NCBI GenBank assembly: GCA_035543115.1
Contig: DATKKF010000103.1
Coordinates: forward strand, 1 to 37,905
DNA: 37,905 bases
Source: RPRB01 sp035543115
GTDB taxonomy: Bacteria > Myxococcota > Myxococcia > Myxococcales > Myxococcaceae
Direction of reading: 5' to 3'
Part shown: piece by piece, positions 9,092 to 16,632 of the stretch
How positions within the stretch are numbered: the stretch's first letter is position 1
How the letters are laid out: every line of letters starts with the position of its first letter
The notes under the pieces: generated by a model
What the model was told of the DNA's origin: nothing
Database searches by the model: none
The model's input: the letters and a program-made list of their open reading frames with translations, nothing else
Program-made: the position numbers and the translations under genes

Positions 9092-9109
9092 CCGGCGATA
9101 CCTCGCCGG
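9092..9109 (+). terminator. Hairpin after purA
   Basis: Perfect 7-bp stem CCGGCGA / TCGCCGG with a TACC tetraloop, starting 6 bases after the purA stop. No T-run follows. It separates purA from the SDR operon. Confidence 0.5.
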
Positions 9110-9134
9110 CGCGAGAGGTGCCGACGGTGCAGGG

Positions 9135-9164
9135 TTGACAGGTGACCCGCGGTCACCTGAATGT
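9135..9164 (+). promoter_or_regulatory. Promoter and palindromic operator of the SDR-ALDH operon
   Basis: A consensus -35 box TTGACA (9135-9140) runs into a perfect 9-bp inverted repeat with a 3-base centre: CAGGTGACC (9139-9147), CGC, GGTCACCTG (9151-9159). A weak -10 (TGAATG region, 9158-9163) follows 17 bases after the -35. A dimeric repressor on this palindrome would cover the core promoter. The shape and size resemble TetR-family operators, and a TetR stub lies behind the operon at 11415. Confidence 0.6.
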
Positions 9165-9184
9165 CCATCGGAGACCCCAGGCCC

Positions 9185-9979
9185 ATGCCTGACCCCATGT
9201 CCACCGTCCTCGTCACCGGCGCCTCCGGCGGCATCGGTGCCGCGCTCGCCCGGGAGTACGCCCGCCACCGCCACGCGCTCGTCCTGGTGGCTCGCTCGAG
9301 GGGCACGCTCGAGTCGATCGCCGAGGAGCTCCGGGCGGCCCATTCGGTCGACGTCAGGACCTTCGTCCTCGACCTCGCCACGCCCGGAGCGGCCGACCGG
9401 CTGGTGGCCGAGCTCGACGCCGTGGGCATCCAGGTCGACGTCCTGGTGAACAACGCCGGCTTCGCCCTCTACGGTGCCTTCGCCGAGACGGACTGGGCAA
9501 AGGAGAGCGAGATGCTCCAGCTCAACGTGGTGACGCTCACCGCGCTGACCAAGCGGCTCCTGCCCGGGATGCTCGCGCGCCGGCGCGGCCGCATCCTCAA
9601 CCTGGCCAGCACCGCGGGGTTCCTGCCCGGTCCGCTGATGGCCGTGTACTACGCCACCAAGGCGTACGTGCTGAGCTTCTCTGAGGCGCTGGCCGAGGAG
9701 CTCCGCGGGAGCGGGGTCACCGTGACCGCCCTCTGCCCCGGCCCGACCCGGACGGGCTTCCAGGCCCGGGCCGGGATGGAGGCGTCCAGGCTGGTGAGCG
9801 GAAAGCGACTCCCGGATGCTGCCGAGGTCGCGCGAGAGGGGTATGAGGGGGCCGAGCGCGGGGCTACGGTGGTCATCCCGGGGCTCCAGAACCGGCTTCA
9901 GGTGGGCCTGATCCGTTTCCTCCCCCGGTCCATGGTGAGCCGCATCGTCCACAAGGCTCAGGAGCGGGTGCAGGAATGA
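9185..9979 (+). CDS. Short-chain dehydrogenase/reductase
   Basis: 264 residues of a classical SDR: NAD(P)-binding TGASGGIG (11-18), NNAG, catalytic Ser in LNLAST, and Y155-x3-K159 in YYATK, followed by CPGPTRT. It would oxidise or reduce a hydroxyl/carbonyl group; the substrate cannot be read from sequence. ATG 9185 is preferred over ATG 9161 because 9161 overlaps the predicted -10 region and lies before the likely transcript start, while GGAG (9170-9173) precedes 9185. ATG 9197 is also possible. The stop overlaps the aldehyde dehydrogenase start (ATGA), so the two enzymes are probably coupled, for example as successive steps on a lipid-derived alcohol/aldehyde, which is inference. Confidence 0.88.
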   Translation: MPDPMSTVLVTGASGGIGAALAREYARHRHALVLVARSRGTLESIAEELRAAHSVDVRTFVLDLATPGAADRLVAELDAVGIQVDVLVNNAGFALYGAFAETDWAKESEMLQLNVVTLTALTKRLLPGMLARRRGRILNLASTAGFLPGPLMAVYYATKAYVLSFSEALAEELRGSGVTVTALCPGPTRTGFQARAGMEASRLVSGKRLPDAAEVAREGYEGAERGATVVIPGLQNRLQVGLIRFLPRSMVSRIVHKAQERVQE

Positions 9980-11418
9980 GACAGGCCATCGAGATCGGTT
10001 CGACACAGGACTGGCGCGGCGAGGTCCGCCGGCTGTTCGATCTGCACGCGGCGTCGCGCTGGACGGTGTCGCGTTCCAGCGCAACGGAACGGCGCAGGAA
10101 GCTGCAGCGGCTCAAGGCCGCGCTGCACAAGCACCGCCCCGCGCTGGCGGAGGGCATCCGTCGCGACTTCGGCCGTGCGCCCGAGGAGTCCGAGTTCGTC
10201 GAGTTCCACCCCATCTTCGAGGAGCTGAACCACGCCATCGCCCATCTGGGCGAGTGGATGCGCCCCGAGCCCGTGGAGGCACCGCTGCTGCTCGCCGACA
10301 CCGCGAGCGAGATCCGCTGGGAGGCGAAGGGACAGGTCCTCGTGCTCTCGCCGTGGAACTACCCGGCGTACCTCGTCCTCGGCCCGCTGGCCGGGGCGAT
10401 CGCCGCGGGGAACGTGGTGATCGTGAAGCCCTCGGAGAAGGTGCCCGAGACCAACCGGGCGCTGCGGGCGCTCCTGGTGGACGCCTTCCCCGAGAACGAG
10501 GTCGCGATGATCGAGGGTGATGCGCCGGTCGCCGAGGCGCTGCTGGACCTCCCGTTCGATCACATCTTCTTCACCGGCAGCACCCGGGTGGGGAAGCTGG
10601 TCATGGCCGCGGCAGCGAAGCACCTCGCCTCGGTGACCCTCGAGCTCGGCGGAAAATCGCCGGCCATCGTCGCCCCCGACGCGAACGTCCCCCGCGCGGG
10701 CCAGGCCATCGCCTGGGGGAGCTTCGTCAACGCCGGTCAGACCTGCATCGCGCCCGACTACGTCCTGGTCCAGGAGGGACAGCGGCAGGCGCTGCTCGAC
10801 GCGCTCCGGAGCGCGATCGAACGCAGCTATGGACCCGAGTCGGGCTGGGCCACCAACTCCGACTTCGCCCGGCTCGTCGACCCGGGGGCCTTCGCCAGGG
10901 TGAAGGGCCTGATGGACGACGCGCTCCGGCGGGGCGGGAAGGTCGTCATCGGAGGTGAGGCGAATTCCGCCGAGCGATACCTCGCGCCCACCGTGCTGGT
11001 GGACGTGCCCGACGAGGCGCCGCTGCTCCAGGAGGAGATCTTCGGTCCGCTGCTCCCGATCGTGACGTACCGCACCTACGAGGAGGCGCTGGACTACGTC
11101 CGGAAGCGGCCCAAGCCGCTGGCGCTGTATCTCTTCTCCAAGTCGGGCCGCACCGTGGAGCAGACACTGGAGGGGACGACCTCCGGCGGAGTCTGCGTCA
11201 ACAACACGCTCATCCACCTCGCGAATCCTGGGCTGCCGTTCGGCGGAGTCGGTCCGAGCGGGATCGGCAACTACCACGGTCGCGCTGGGTTCAGGGCCTT
11301 CAGCCACGAGCGGGCGGTGATGCGGCAACAGGGGAACCCGCTGGCGCGCTTGCTCGCGCCGCCGTACAGCGGCCGGATGAACCGCATGGTGGCCAGGTTC
11401 GCCCGGTTCCTCCAGTGA
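9976..11418 (+). CDS. Aldehyde dehydrogenase (class 3-like)
   Basis: 480 residues of the NAD(P)-dependent aldehyde dehydrogenase superfamily. Visible motifs: SPWNYP (cofactor/active-site Asn), FTGSTRVGK, general base E223 in LELGGKSP, and catalytic C257 in NAGQTCIAPDY. The sequence NAGQTC, the short N-terminus and the ending after PYSGRMNRM resemble class 3/AlkH-type fatty-aldehyde or coniferyl-aldehyde dehydrogenases, which oxidise aldehydes to acids. It starts in the stop of the SDR gene and shares its operator-controlled promoter. A TetR-like stub starts within its stop codon (GTGA). Substrate assignment is inference. Confidence 0.92.
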   Translation: MRQAIEIGSTQDWRGEVRRLFDLHAASRWTVSRSSATERRRKLQRLKAALHKHRPALAEGIRRDFGRAPEESEFVEFHPIFEELNHAIAHLGEWMRPEPVEAPLLLADTASEIRWEAKGQVLVLSPWNYPAYLVLGPLAGAIAAGNVVIVKPSEKVPETNRALRALLVDAFPENEVAMIEGDAPVAEALLDLPFDHIFFTGSTRVGKLVMAAAAKHLASVTLELGGKSPAIVAPDANVPRAGQAIAWGSFVNAGQTCIAPDYVLVQEGQRQALLDALRSAIERSYGPESGWATNSDFARLVDPGAFARVKGLMDDALRRGGKVVIGGEANSAERYLAPTVLVDVPDEAPLLQEEIFGPLLPIVTYRTYEEALDYVRKRPKPLALYLFSKSGRTVEQTLEGTTSGGVCVNNTLIHLANPGLPFGGVGPSGIGNYHGRAGFRAFSHERAVMRQQGNPLARLLAPPYSGRMNRMVARFARFLQ

Positions 11419-11549
11419 CCGGTCCCCGGCGCGCCCGGACCGTGGAGGACAAGCAGCAGCGGCGGCAGGACATCCTCGACCGGGCCTGGGAGCTGTCCCG
11501 GGCCGTCCGGCCAGCCCCGACTCTGGGGAGCGCCCGCATCGCCCGGTAG
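11415..11549 (+). pseudogene. Remnant of a TetR-family repressor (N-terminal stub)
   Basis: A GTG overlapping the aldehyde dehydrogenase stop (11415-11418, GTGA) opens 44 codons ending at TAG 11547. The stretch TVEDKQQRRQDILDRAWELS is what the first helix of a TetR DNA-binding domain looks like (K-x-x-RRxxILxxAWELF). After that the similarity stops: no TVxxVAxxAGVxxGTxYxYF helix-turn-helix follows in any frame that I can recognise. The position, coupled to the SDR-ALDH operon with a TetR-like operator, suggests this was the operon's own repressor. It could instead be a chance resemblance; the stub is short. Confidence 0.5.
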
Positions 11550-11770
11550 CGGACCTCGCTCGGGCTGGGCGCCGCGGACCACGGCGCTCGAGGCCCACGA
11601 CGGCCGCGCGAGCAGGTCGATCGGCCACGGGTTGGTGCAGCCCGGCTCCGGTCTCCCGGGGCTCGATTCCGGGATCGCTCGTCCCAGAGGCGACAACAGG
11701 CTGGCCGAGCGAGCCTCAAGAAACCGGGAGGGTTGCGGGCGGCACATCGCTTGCCCTGCCCACCGCGCCG
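11550..11770. other. Gap between the TetR stub and the permease gene
   Basis: No convincing reading frame. One 6-bp inverted repeat (TCCCGG 11654-11659 / CCGGGA 11669-11674, 9-base loop) recalls a tRNA T-arm, but the loop is too long and no other tRNA arms fit. It may be decayed DNA from the lost repressor gene. Confidence 0.4.
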
Positions 11771-14176
11771 ATGCGCTCCGCGCCTGACGTCGTCCATCTC
11801 GCCTTGCGCTCCCTGCTGCGGAGCCCCGGTGTGTCGCTCATCTGCGTCCTTGCGCTGGGTCTGGGCATCGGCGCCACCACGGCCATCTTCGCCTTCGTCG
11901 ACAAGCTTCTCCTCGACCCCTTCCCCTTCCCGCAGGACCGTCTGGTGATGGTGCTCGAGGCCAGCCCGGAGCGGGATCGAGAGCCCGTGACGGCAGCGAT
12001 CGCCGAAGCCTGGGCAGGCGGATCGAGGACCTTCGCCGCGATGGCCGCCTACCGATGGTGGGAGGTCAACCTGACCGGGGTGAACGAGCCGGAGCACCTC
12101 ATCGGCTACCAGGTGAGTCCGGAGCTCTTCGCCACCCTCGGTGTGCTGCCCTCGCTCGGACGGGGGTTCGCCGCCACCGAGGGCCAGGCCGGGCAGGACC
12201 GGGTGGTGGTGCTCTCCGACGGCCTGTGGCGGCGTCGCTTCGGGGGAGATCCTGGAATCCTCGGGAAGAGCGTGCTGCTCGACGGCGCCGGGTACACGGT
12301 CATCGGCGTGATGCCGGCGAGCTTCCGCTTCCCCAAGGCGGCTGCACTCTGGGCACCGCTGGTCGTCACCGACTCCATGCGGGCGGCGCTCACCTCCCAC
12401 CTGCTGTACGTGGTGGGCAGGCTCGGGCCCGGGGCGAGCCTCGCCGCCGCGCGGGCGGAGCTGGCCTCGATCTCGGCGCGCTTCGACGCCGACCACCCCG
12501 CTCATCGCGGTGCACACCGCCCCGAGGTCTTCGCGCTCCGCGACTACGGAGATCCGCAGACCCGGCTCGCGCTGTGGATCATGGCCGCCGCCGTGGGGAT
12601 GACCCTGCTCCTGGCCTGCGCCAACGTGGCGAACGTGCTCCTCGCCCGGGCGACGGCCCGCTCGCGCGAGTTCGCCCTCAAGATCGCCCTCGGAGCACCC
12701 CGCAGGCGAATCATCGCCCAGCTCCTGGTCGAGGGCCTTCTCCTCGCGCTCGGAGCCTGCGTCGTCGGCCTGGTGCTGGGCGAGGTCGGGATCCATCTGC
12801 TCCGCGCCGGGATGCCGCCGAGCATCGAGCGGTTCGTCGCCGGCTGGGACCGGGTGGGGCTCGACTGGCGGCTCTTCGCGTTCGGCGGGCTCGCCTCGCT
12901 GGTGGCCGCGCTCGTCTCCACCTCGTACGCGGCGGTGGAGGCATCGCGGAAGGCTTCCGGCCAGAGCTCGATCTCCGAGGGCCCGCGGGCCACGGGCGAT
13001 CGCGAGGGGCACCGACGTCGCAGCGTGCTGGTCCTGGTGCAGGTCGCGCTGGCACTGGTCCTGGTGAACGATGCCGGTCTCCTGGTCCAGACCCTGCGCC
13101 GGCTGCTCGTCGCGCCGATGGGGTTCGACCCGGGGCACGTGCTCACCTTCCGCGTCGGGGTCGCGCCCGCGCTGGCCCCGGACGAGCCCGCTGTCCGTCA
13201 GCGTCTTCAGGACGCGCTGTCCCGGGTGGGCGCAGTGCCCGGAGTCGAGCAGGTCGGGCTCGCGAGCGCCCTGCCGCTCAGCGGGCGCTGGGGCTCGACC
13301 GACTTCGAGGTGGAGGGAAGGGCTCCATCGCCGGACGGCCGCTCTCCGCACGCCGTGCTCCAGGTCATCTCCGAGGCGTACCTCTCGGCGCTGCGCATCC
13401 CGCTGCATCAGGGGAGGAGCTTCGGACCGTCGGATGCCCCCGGATCGCTCGACGTGGCCCTGGTGAGCGAGCCCTTCGTCCAGCGCCATTTCCCGGAGGG
13501 AAACGTGCTCGGTGCGCGTGTCCGCATCGGGCAGCGCTGGAGGACCATCGTCGGAGTGGTCGGCGCGGTCAGGCACACCGAGATCGCCGATCCGGGCGTG
13601 GCGATCTATCTGCCGATGCCGCAGGACCCGGAGCGAGAGGTCGCCCTGGCCGTGCGCACCGCGGGGGAGCCGCTCTCGACCGCCGGGCCCGTGCGCGAGG
13701 CCCTGCACGCGGCCCTTCCCGATCAACCGATCTCCGACCTCATGCCGATGGCCCAGGTGGTGGACGAGAACGCCCGCCTCGCCGCGCGGTACTCGGCCGG
13801 CTTGCTCGGCGTGCTGGCGGGCGTTGCCCTGCTCTTGAGCGCCGTCGGGATCTACGGAGTGATCAGCCAGTGGGTGTTGCAGCGCGTCCGCGAGCTGGGC
13901 ATCCGCGCGGCACTGGGGGCAGGGCGGCGACAGCTCCTCGGGCTCGTGCTCTCGAGAGGGCTGAGGCCGGTGGGGCTCGGAGCGGTGCTGGGTCTGGCTC
14001 TCGCGCTCGGCCATGGCCGGGCCCTGCGGGCTCTGCTCTTTGGAGTCTCGCCGGACGATCCGCTGACCCTGGTCACCGTGCTGGTCACCCTGGTCGCGGT
14101 GGCCGCGGGGGCCTGTCTTCTGCCCGCGCGCCACGCGGCTCGGACCGACCCGGCGACGGTCCTTCGTGGAGACTAG
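11771..14176 (+). CDS. MacB/FtsX-type orphan permease (ADOP family)
   Basis: 801 residues with the layout of ADOP permeases: two MacB-periplasmic plus FtsX units in one chain. The N-terminus has the hallmark helix LALGLGIGATTAIFAFVDKLLL (about 23-47). Further membrane segments lie at about 267-290, 322-340, 367-388, 418-438, 678-699, 731-750 and 765-786, with periplasmic domains between. The FtsX signatures LKIALGAPRRRI and IRAALGAGRRQLL are both present. No ATPase gene is next to it, which is usual for this family. It may act as an efflux or mechanotransmission protein in the inner membrane; the substrate is unknown. The ATG at 11771 is kept because it puts a short cytoplasmic helix before the first membrane segment. 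Confidence 0.88.
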   Translation: MRSAPDVVHLALRSLLRSPGVSLICVLALGLGIGATTAIFAFVDKLLLDPFPFPQDRLVMVLEASPERDREPVTAAIAEAWAGGSRTFAAMAAYRWWEVNLTGVNEPEHLIGYQVSPELFATLGVLPSLGRGFAATEGQAGQDRVVVLSDGLWRRRFGGDPGILGKSVLLDGAGYTVIGVMPASFRFPKAAALWAPLVVTDSMRAALTSHLLYVVGRLGPGASLAAARAELASISARFDADHPAHRGAHRPEVFALRDYGDPQTRLALWIMAAAVGMTLLLACANVANVLLARATARSREFALKIALGAPRRRIIAQLLVEGLLLALGACVVGLVLGEVGIHLLRAGMPPSIERFVAGWDRVGLDWRLFAFGGLASLVAALVSTSYAAVEASRKASGQSSISEGPRATGDREGHRRRSVLVLVQVALALVLVNDAGLLVQTLRRLLVAPMGFDPGHVLTFRVGVAPALAPDEPAVRQRLQDALSRVGAVPGVEQVGLASALPLSGRWGSTDFEVEGRAPSPDGRSPHAVLQVISEAYLSALRIPLHQGRSFGPSDAPGSLDVALVSEPFVQRHFPEGNVLGARVRIGQRWRTIVGVVGAVRHTEIADPGVAIYLPMPQDPEREVALAVRTAGEPLSTAGPVREALHAALPDQPISDLMPMAQVVDENARLAARYSAGLLGVLAGVALLLSAVGIYGVISQWVLQRVRELGIRAALGAGRRQLLGLVLSRGLRPVGLGAVLGLALALGHGRALRALLFGVSPDDPLTLVTVLVTLVAVAAGACLLPARHAARTDPATVLRGD

Positions 14177-14201
14177 GGCCGGCGCGCGCGGGCACTCCTG
14201 T

Positions 14202-14230
14202 TTGACATCCGGGTCAATCCCGTCGTGTCC
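14202..14230 (+). promoter_or_regulatory. Candidate thiolase promoter with small palindrome
   Basis: TTGACA (14202-14207) is a perfect -35 box and the left part of TTGAC-N6-GTCAA (14202-14217). A -10 at 17 bases (14225-14230, GTGTCC) is poor. The ATG at 14239 is 31 bases past the -35, so a transcript would be nearly leaderless. Confidence 0.4.
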
Positions 14231-14238
14231 TCGGGTCC

Positions 14239-15414
14239 ATGGCAGAGGCTCTCATCATCGATGCGGTCAGGACTCCCCGGGGGAAGCGCAAGGGGAGCCT
14301 GGCGGGGATCCACGCGGTCGACCTGGCGGCGCACGTCCTGAACGCCGCCCTCGAGCGCAGCGGGGTGCCGGCGGAGCGCGTGGAGGACGTGATGCTCGGC
14401 TGCGTCACCCAGATCGGCGAGCAGGCCTTCGATGTCGCCCGCGGCGCGGTGCTCGCCGCCGGGATGCCCATCACGGTGCCGGGCAAGACCGTGAACCGGC
14501 TCTGCGGGAGCGGGCTCACGGCGGTGGCGGACGTCGCCAGCGGCATCCTCGCCGGGCAGATCCAGCTCGGGATCGGCGGCGGGGTCGAGTCGATGACCCG
14601 CATCCCCATGGGCTCGGACGCCGGCTTCGGCGCCGGCCCCACCTCGCCCCGGCTCGCGGAGCGCTTCCCGGACCTCACCCACCAGGGACTGTCCGCCGAG
14701 CTCATCGCCCGGAGGTGGTCGCTGTCGCGCGGACAGCTGGACGAGTTCGCCGCCGCCTCGCAGAGCAAGGCCCTGGCCGCGCGGGCTGCCGGCTGGTTCC
14801 GTCAGGAGATCGCCCCGGTTCCGTTCCGGCACGCGGACGGCGGCACGGGCCTCTTCTCCGACGACGAGCACCCCCGCCCGGGAACGACGGTCGAGACCCT
14901 GGCGGGGCTCAAGCCCAGCTTCCGGGAAGACGGCGTCATCCACGCCGGGAATGCCTCGGGCATCGTGGACGGCGCCGCAGCGGTGGTGGTCGCCTCGGGC
15001 GAGGCGGTCCAGGCGCTCGGGCTCCGGCCCCGGGCGCGCATCGTCGGCACCGCCGTGGTCGGGTCCGATCCCGTCCTGATGCTCACTGGCCCCATCCCCT
15101 CGAGCCGCCTGGCCCTGGAGCGCGCCGGGTGGACGGTGGACGACGTGGACCTCTGGGAGATCAACGAGGCGTTCGCCCCGGTGCCCATCGTGGTCGGCCA
15201 GGAGCTCGGCATTCCGCTCGACCGGATCAACGTCCAGGGGGGCGCCATCGCGCTCGGCCACCCCCTGGGCGCCACCGGGGCGATGCTCCTGGCGACGCTG
15301 CTCGGGGCGCTGGAGCGGCGCTCGCTCCGCCGCGGGGCGGTCACCCTCTGCATTGGCTACGGGATGGGCATCACCATGCTGGTCGAGCGGGTGGAGCAGG
15401 GCGCCCGCGGGTGA
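14239..15414 (+). CDS. Thiolase (acetyl-CoA C-acyltransferase family)
   Basis: 391 residues, standard thiolase length. It transfers acyl groups between CoA and acyl-CoA, either degrading 3-ketoacyl-CoA or condensing two acetyl-CoA. The nucleophile is C89 in NRLCGSG; N309 in NEAFA, H341 in ALGHPLGATG and C371 in CIGYGMG complete the site. The last motif normally reads CxGGGxG; here a Tyr replaces one Gly. No hydratase/dehydrogenase partner (FadB-like) is adjacent, so beta-oxidation and acetoacetyl-CoA synthesis cannot be told apart. A hairpin follows the stop. Confidence 0.93.
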   Translation: MAEALIIDAVRTPRGKRKGSLAGIHAVDLAAHVLNAALERSGVPAERVEDVMLGCVTQIGEQAFDVARGAVLAAGMPITVPGKTVNRLCGSGLTAVADVASGILAGQIQLGIGGGVESMTRIPMGSDAGFGAGPTSPRLAERFPDLTHQGLSAELIARRWSLSRGQLDEFAAASQSKALAARAAGWFRQEIAPVPFRHADGGTGLFSDDEHPRPGTTVETLAGLKPSFREDGVIHAGNASGIVDGAAAVVVASGEAVQALGLRPRARIVGTAVVGSDPVLMLTGPIPSSRLALERAGWTVDDVDLWEINEAFAPVPIVVGQELGIPLDRINVQGGAIALGHPLGATGAMLLATLLGALERRSLRRGAVTLCIGYGMGITMLVERVEQGARG

Positions 15415-15425
15415 GCCGGAGCGCA

Positions 15426-15451
15426 CCGGGGCCGACACGTCCTGGCCCCGG
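15426..15451 (+). terminator. Hairpin after the thiolase gene
   Basis: Perfect 8-bp stem CCGGGGCC / GGCCCCGG with a 10-base loop, 12 bases after the stop. No T-run. Confidence 0.5.
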
Positions 15452-15493
15452 GCCTCATGGCACGCGACGGACGGAGGCACTAGCCTAGAGCCC

Positions 15494-15916
15494 GTGGACT
15501 TCCGCCCGGCCACAGCGCCCGAGGTCTTCAGGCCGCGCCCGGTGCTCGCCGCGGCGATGGGCATCGCCGCGCTGCTCTGGCTCTTCGTCCTGGTCTACCT
15601 GATGCAGTTCGAGGGCGTGCCGGCGAAGACCGTCATCTCCGCCATCTTCTTCGTCGTCTTCTTCGGAGTCTCCCTGACCTACTACGCACGGACCGCCATC
15701 GTGGTGGATGGCGGAGGCGTGACGTACCGGGGACTGGTGCGAACCGACTACTTTGCCTTCCGCGACATCCTGAAGGTCGACATCCTCCCTGGTCCGGTCA
15801 CCGTCTACGCGGTCCGCGGGCGCGGCCGGGGGATGCACTTCACGAGCTTCTTCGCCCAGCACCGTCGTCTGATGCAGCTGCTGGTGGAGCGGGCGGGGCT
15901 GTCGCCGATGAAGTGA
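15494..15916 (+). CDS. Two-helix membrane protein with PH-like domain
   Basis: 140 residues from GTG 15494. Two hydrophobic segments, about 17-38 and 46-65, are followed by a beta-rich region (IVVDGGGVTYRGLVRTDYFAFRDILKVDILPGPVTVYAVRGRG) and a final helix. This is the shape of small bacterial PH-domain (bPH/YdbT-like) membrane proteins, a call based on pattern only. The frame is open further upstream but the codons before 15494 run into the thiolase hairpin, so the GTG is favoured. Its 3' end overlaps the tail of the opposing FHA gene by 77 bases. Function unknown. Confidence 0.65.
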   Translation: MDFRPATAPEVFRPRPVLAAAMGIAALLWLFVLVYLMQFEGVPAKTVISAIFFVVFFGVSLTYYARTAIVVDGGGVTYRGLVRTDYFAFRDILKVDILPGPVTVYAVRGRGRGMHFTSFFAQHRRLMQLLVERAGLSPMK

Positions 15917-16571
15917 CCGGCGCCGCGGGTGCGGAGCCGGCGCGGTAGTGCAACAGCGAGCGACCGACACCGAGGACGTCGCCGTCCAAGAGCAGGGTCC
16001 CCGGGCGGAGCCAGCGCCCGTTGCGACGCGCGCGGTTCCGGCCGCCGAGGTCGCGCACCCGGTGCCTGCCCCCCTGGAGAACGAGCTGGAGGTGCCGCCG
16101 CGACACCGCGCCGTCGTTGAGCCGGACCGCGCAGCCCGGGAGCCGTCCGAGCTCGGGCGCCGGGCCCGCCAGCGGGAAGACCGCGCCGGCGTCCACCCCC
16201 GCCACGCAGACGAGCGCCGCGGCCGCCGAGCATCCCCACGCGTCAAGAGACTCGAGGAGCGAGCGGACCAGCGCCACCGTGGCCGGGGCCTCGGCGGGTG
16301 GCTCGACCCAGAGCTGGGCCTCACGGGACAGCCGGACCCGCTCTCCCGGAAGGAGCCAGCGCCGGACGCCGGCATCGAGCGCCGCGCGTCCGACCGGCCG
16401 CGGCTCGAAGCACCGCACCCAGACCCGCTCCTCCGCGAGGTCCAGCTCCAGGAGACGCGGCGGCAATCCCGGGAAGCGGATGCCGTCGTCGTCGCCCCCG
16501 CCGACCGTCCAGGTCCCCGGCTGGAGCGCGAGCTCGGAGCCGACTCCGCGTGCCTCGAAGCGGACGTGCAT
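15840..16571 (-). CDS. FHA-domain protein
   Basis: 243 residues from ATG 16571 (a TTG at 16589 is a longer option). A forkhead-associated domain lies at about 135-210: LGRLPGCAVRL, SRRHLQL (157-163) and a following beta-rich GTLLLDGDVLGVG. These bind phosphothreonine peptides made by Ser/Thr kinases. The first 90 residues (WTVGGGDDDGIRFPGLP...) look like a second, diverged FHA fold. The tail is Ala/Pro/Ser-rich and its last 25 codons overlap the opposite gene. It diverges from the CBM9 lipoprotein with a gap of about 60 bases. No kinase gene is in the window, so its partner is unknown. Confidence 0.75.
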   Translation of the reverse strand: MHVRFEARGVGSELALQPGTWTVGGGDDDGIRFPGLPPRLLELDLAEERVWVRCFEPRPVGRAALDAGVRRWLLPGERVRLSREAQLWVEPPAEAPATVALVRSLLESLDAWGCSAAAALVCVAGVDAGAVFPLAGPAPELGRLPGCAVRLNDGAVSRRHLQLVLQGGRHRVRDLGGRNRARRNGRWLRPGTLLLDGDVLGVGRSLLHYRAGSAPAAPVTSSATAPPAPPAAASDDGAGRRSS

Positions 16572-16632
16572 GGGAGCCCGGCGTGGCAATGGACGTGCCA
16601 GCGTGAGCCGTCGAACGAGTAGGGTGCGCTCC

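Noticed and set aside
11651..11680. Possible tRNA T-arm
   Set aside because: The stem encloses nine bases rather than seven and no acceptor, D or anticodon arms fit around it.
11300..14134. A 944-codon minus-strand frame opposite the permease
   Set aside because: Arg/Gly/His-rich with no membrane segment or motif; the plus strand encodes the ADOP family layout.
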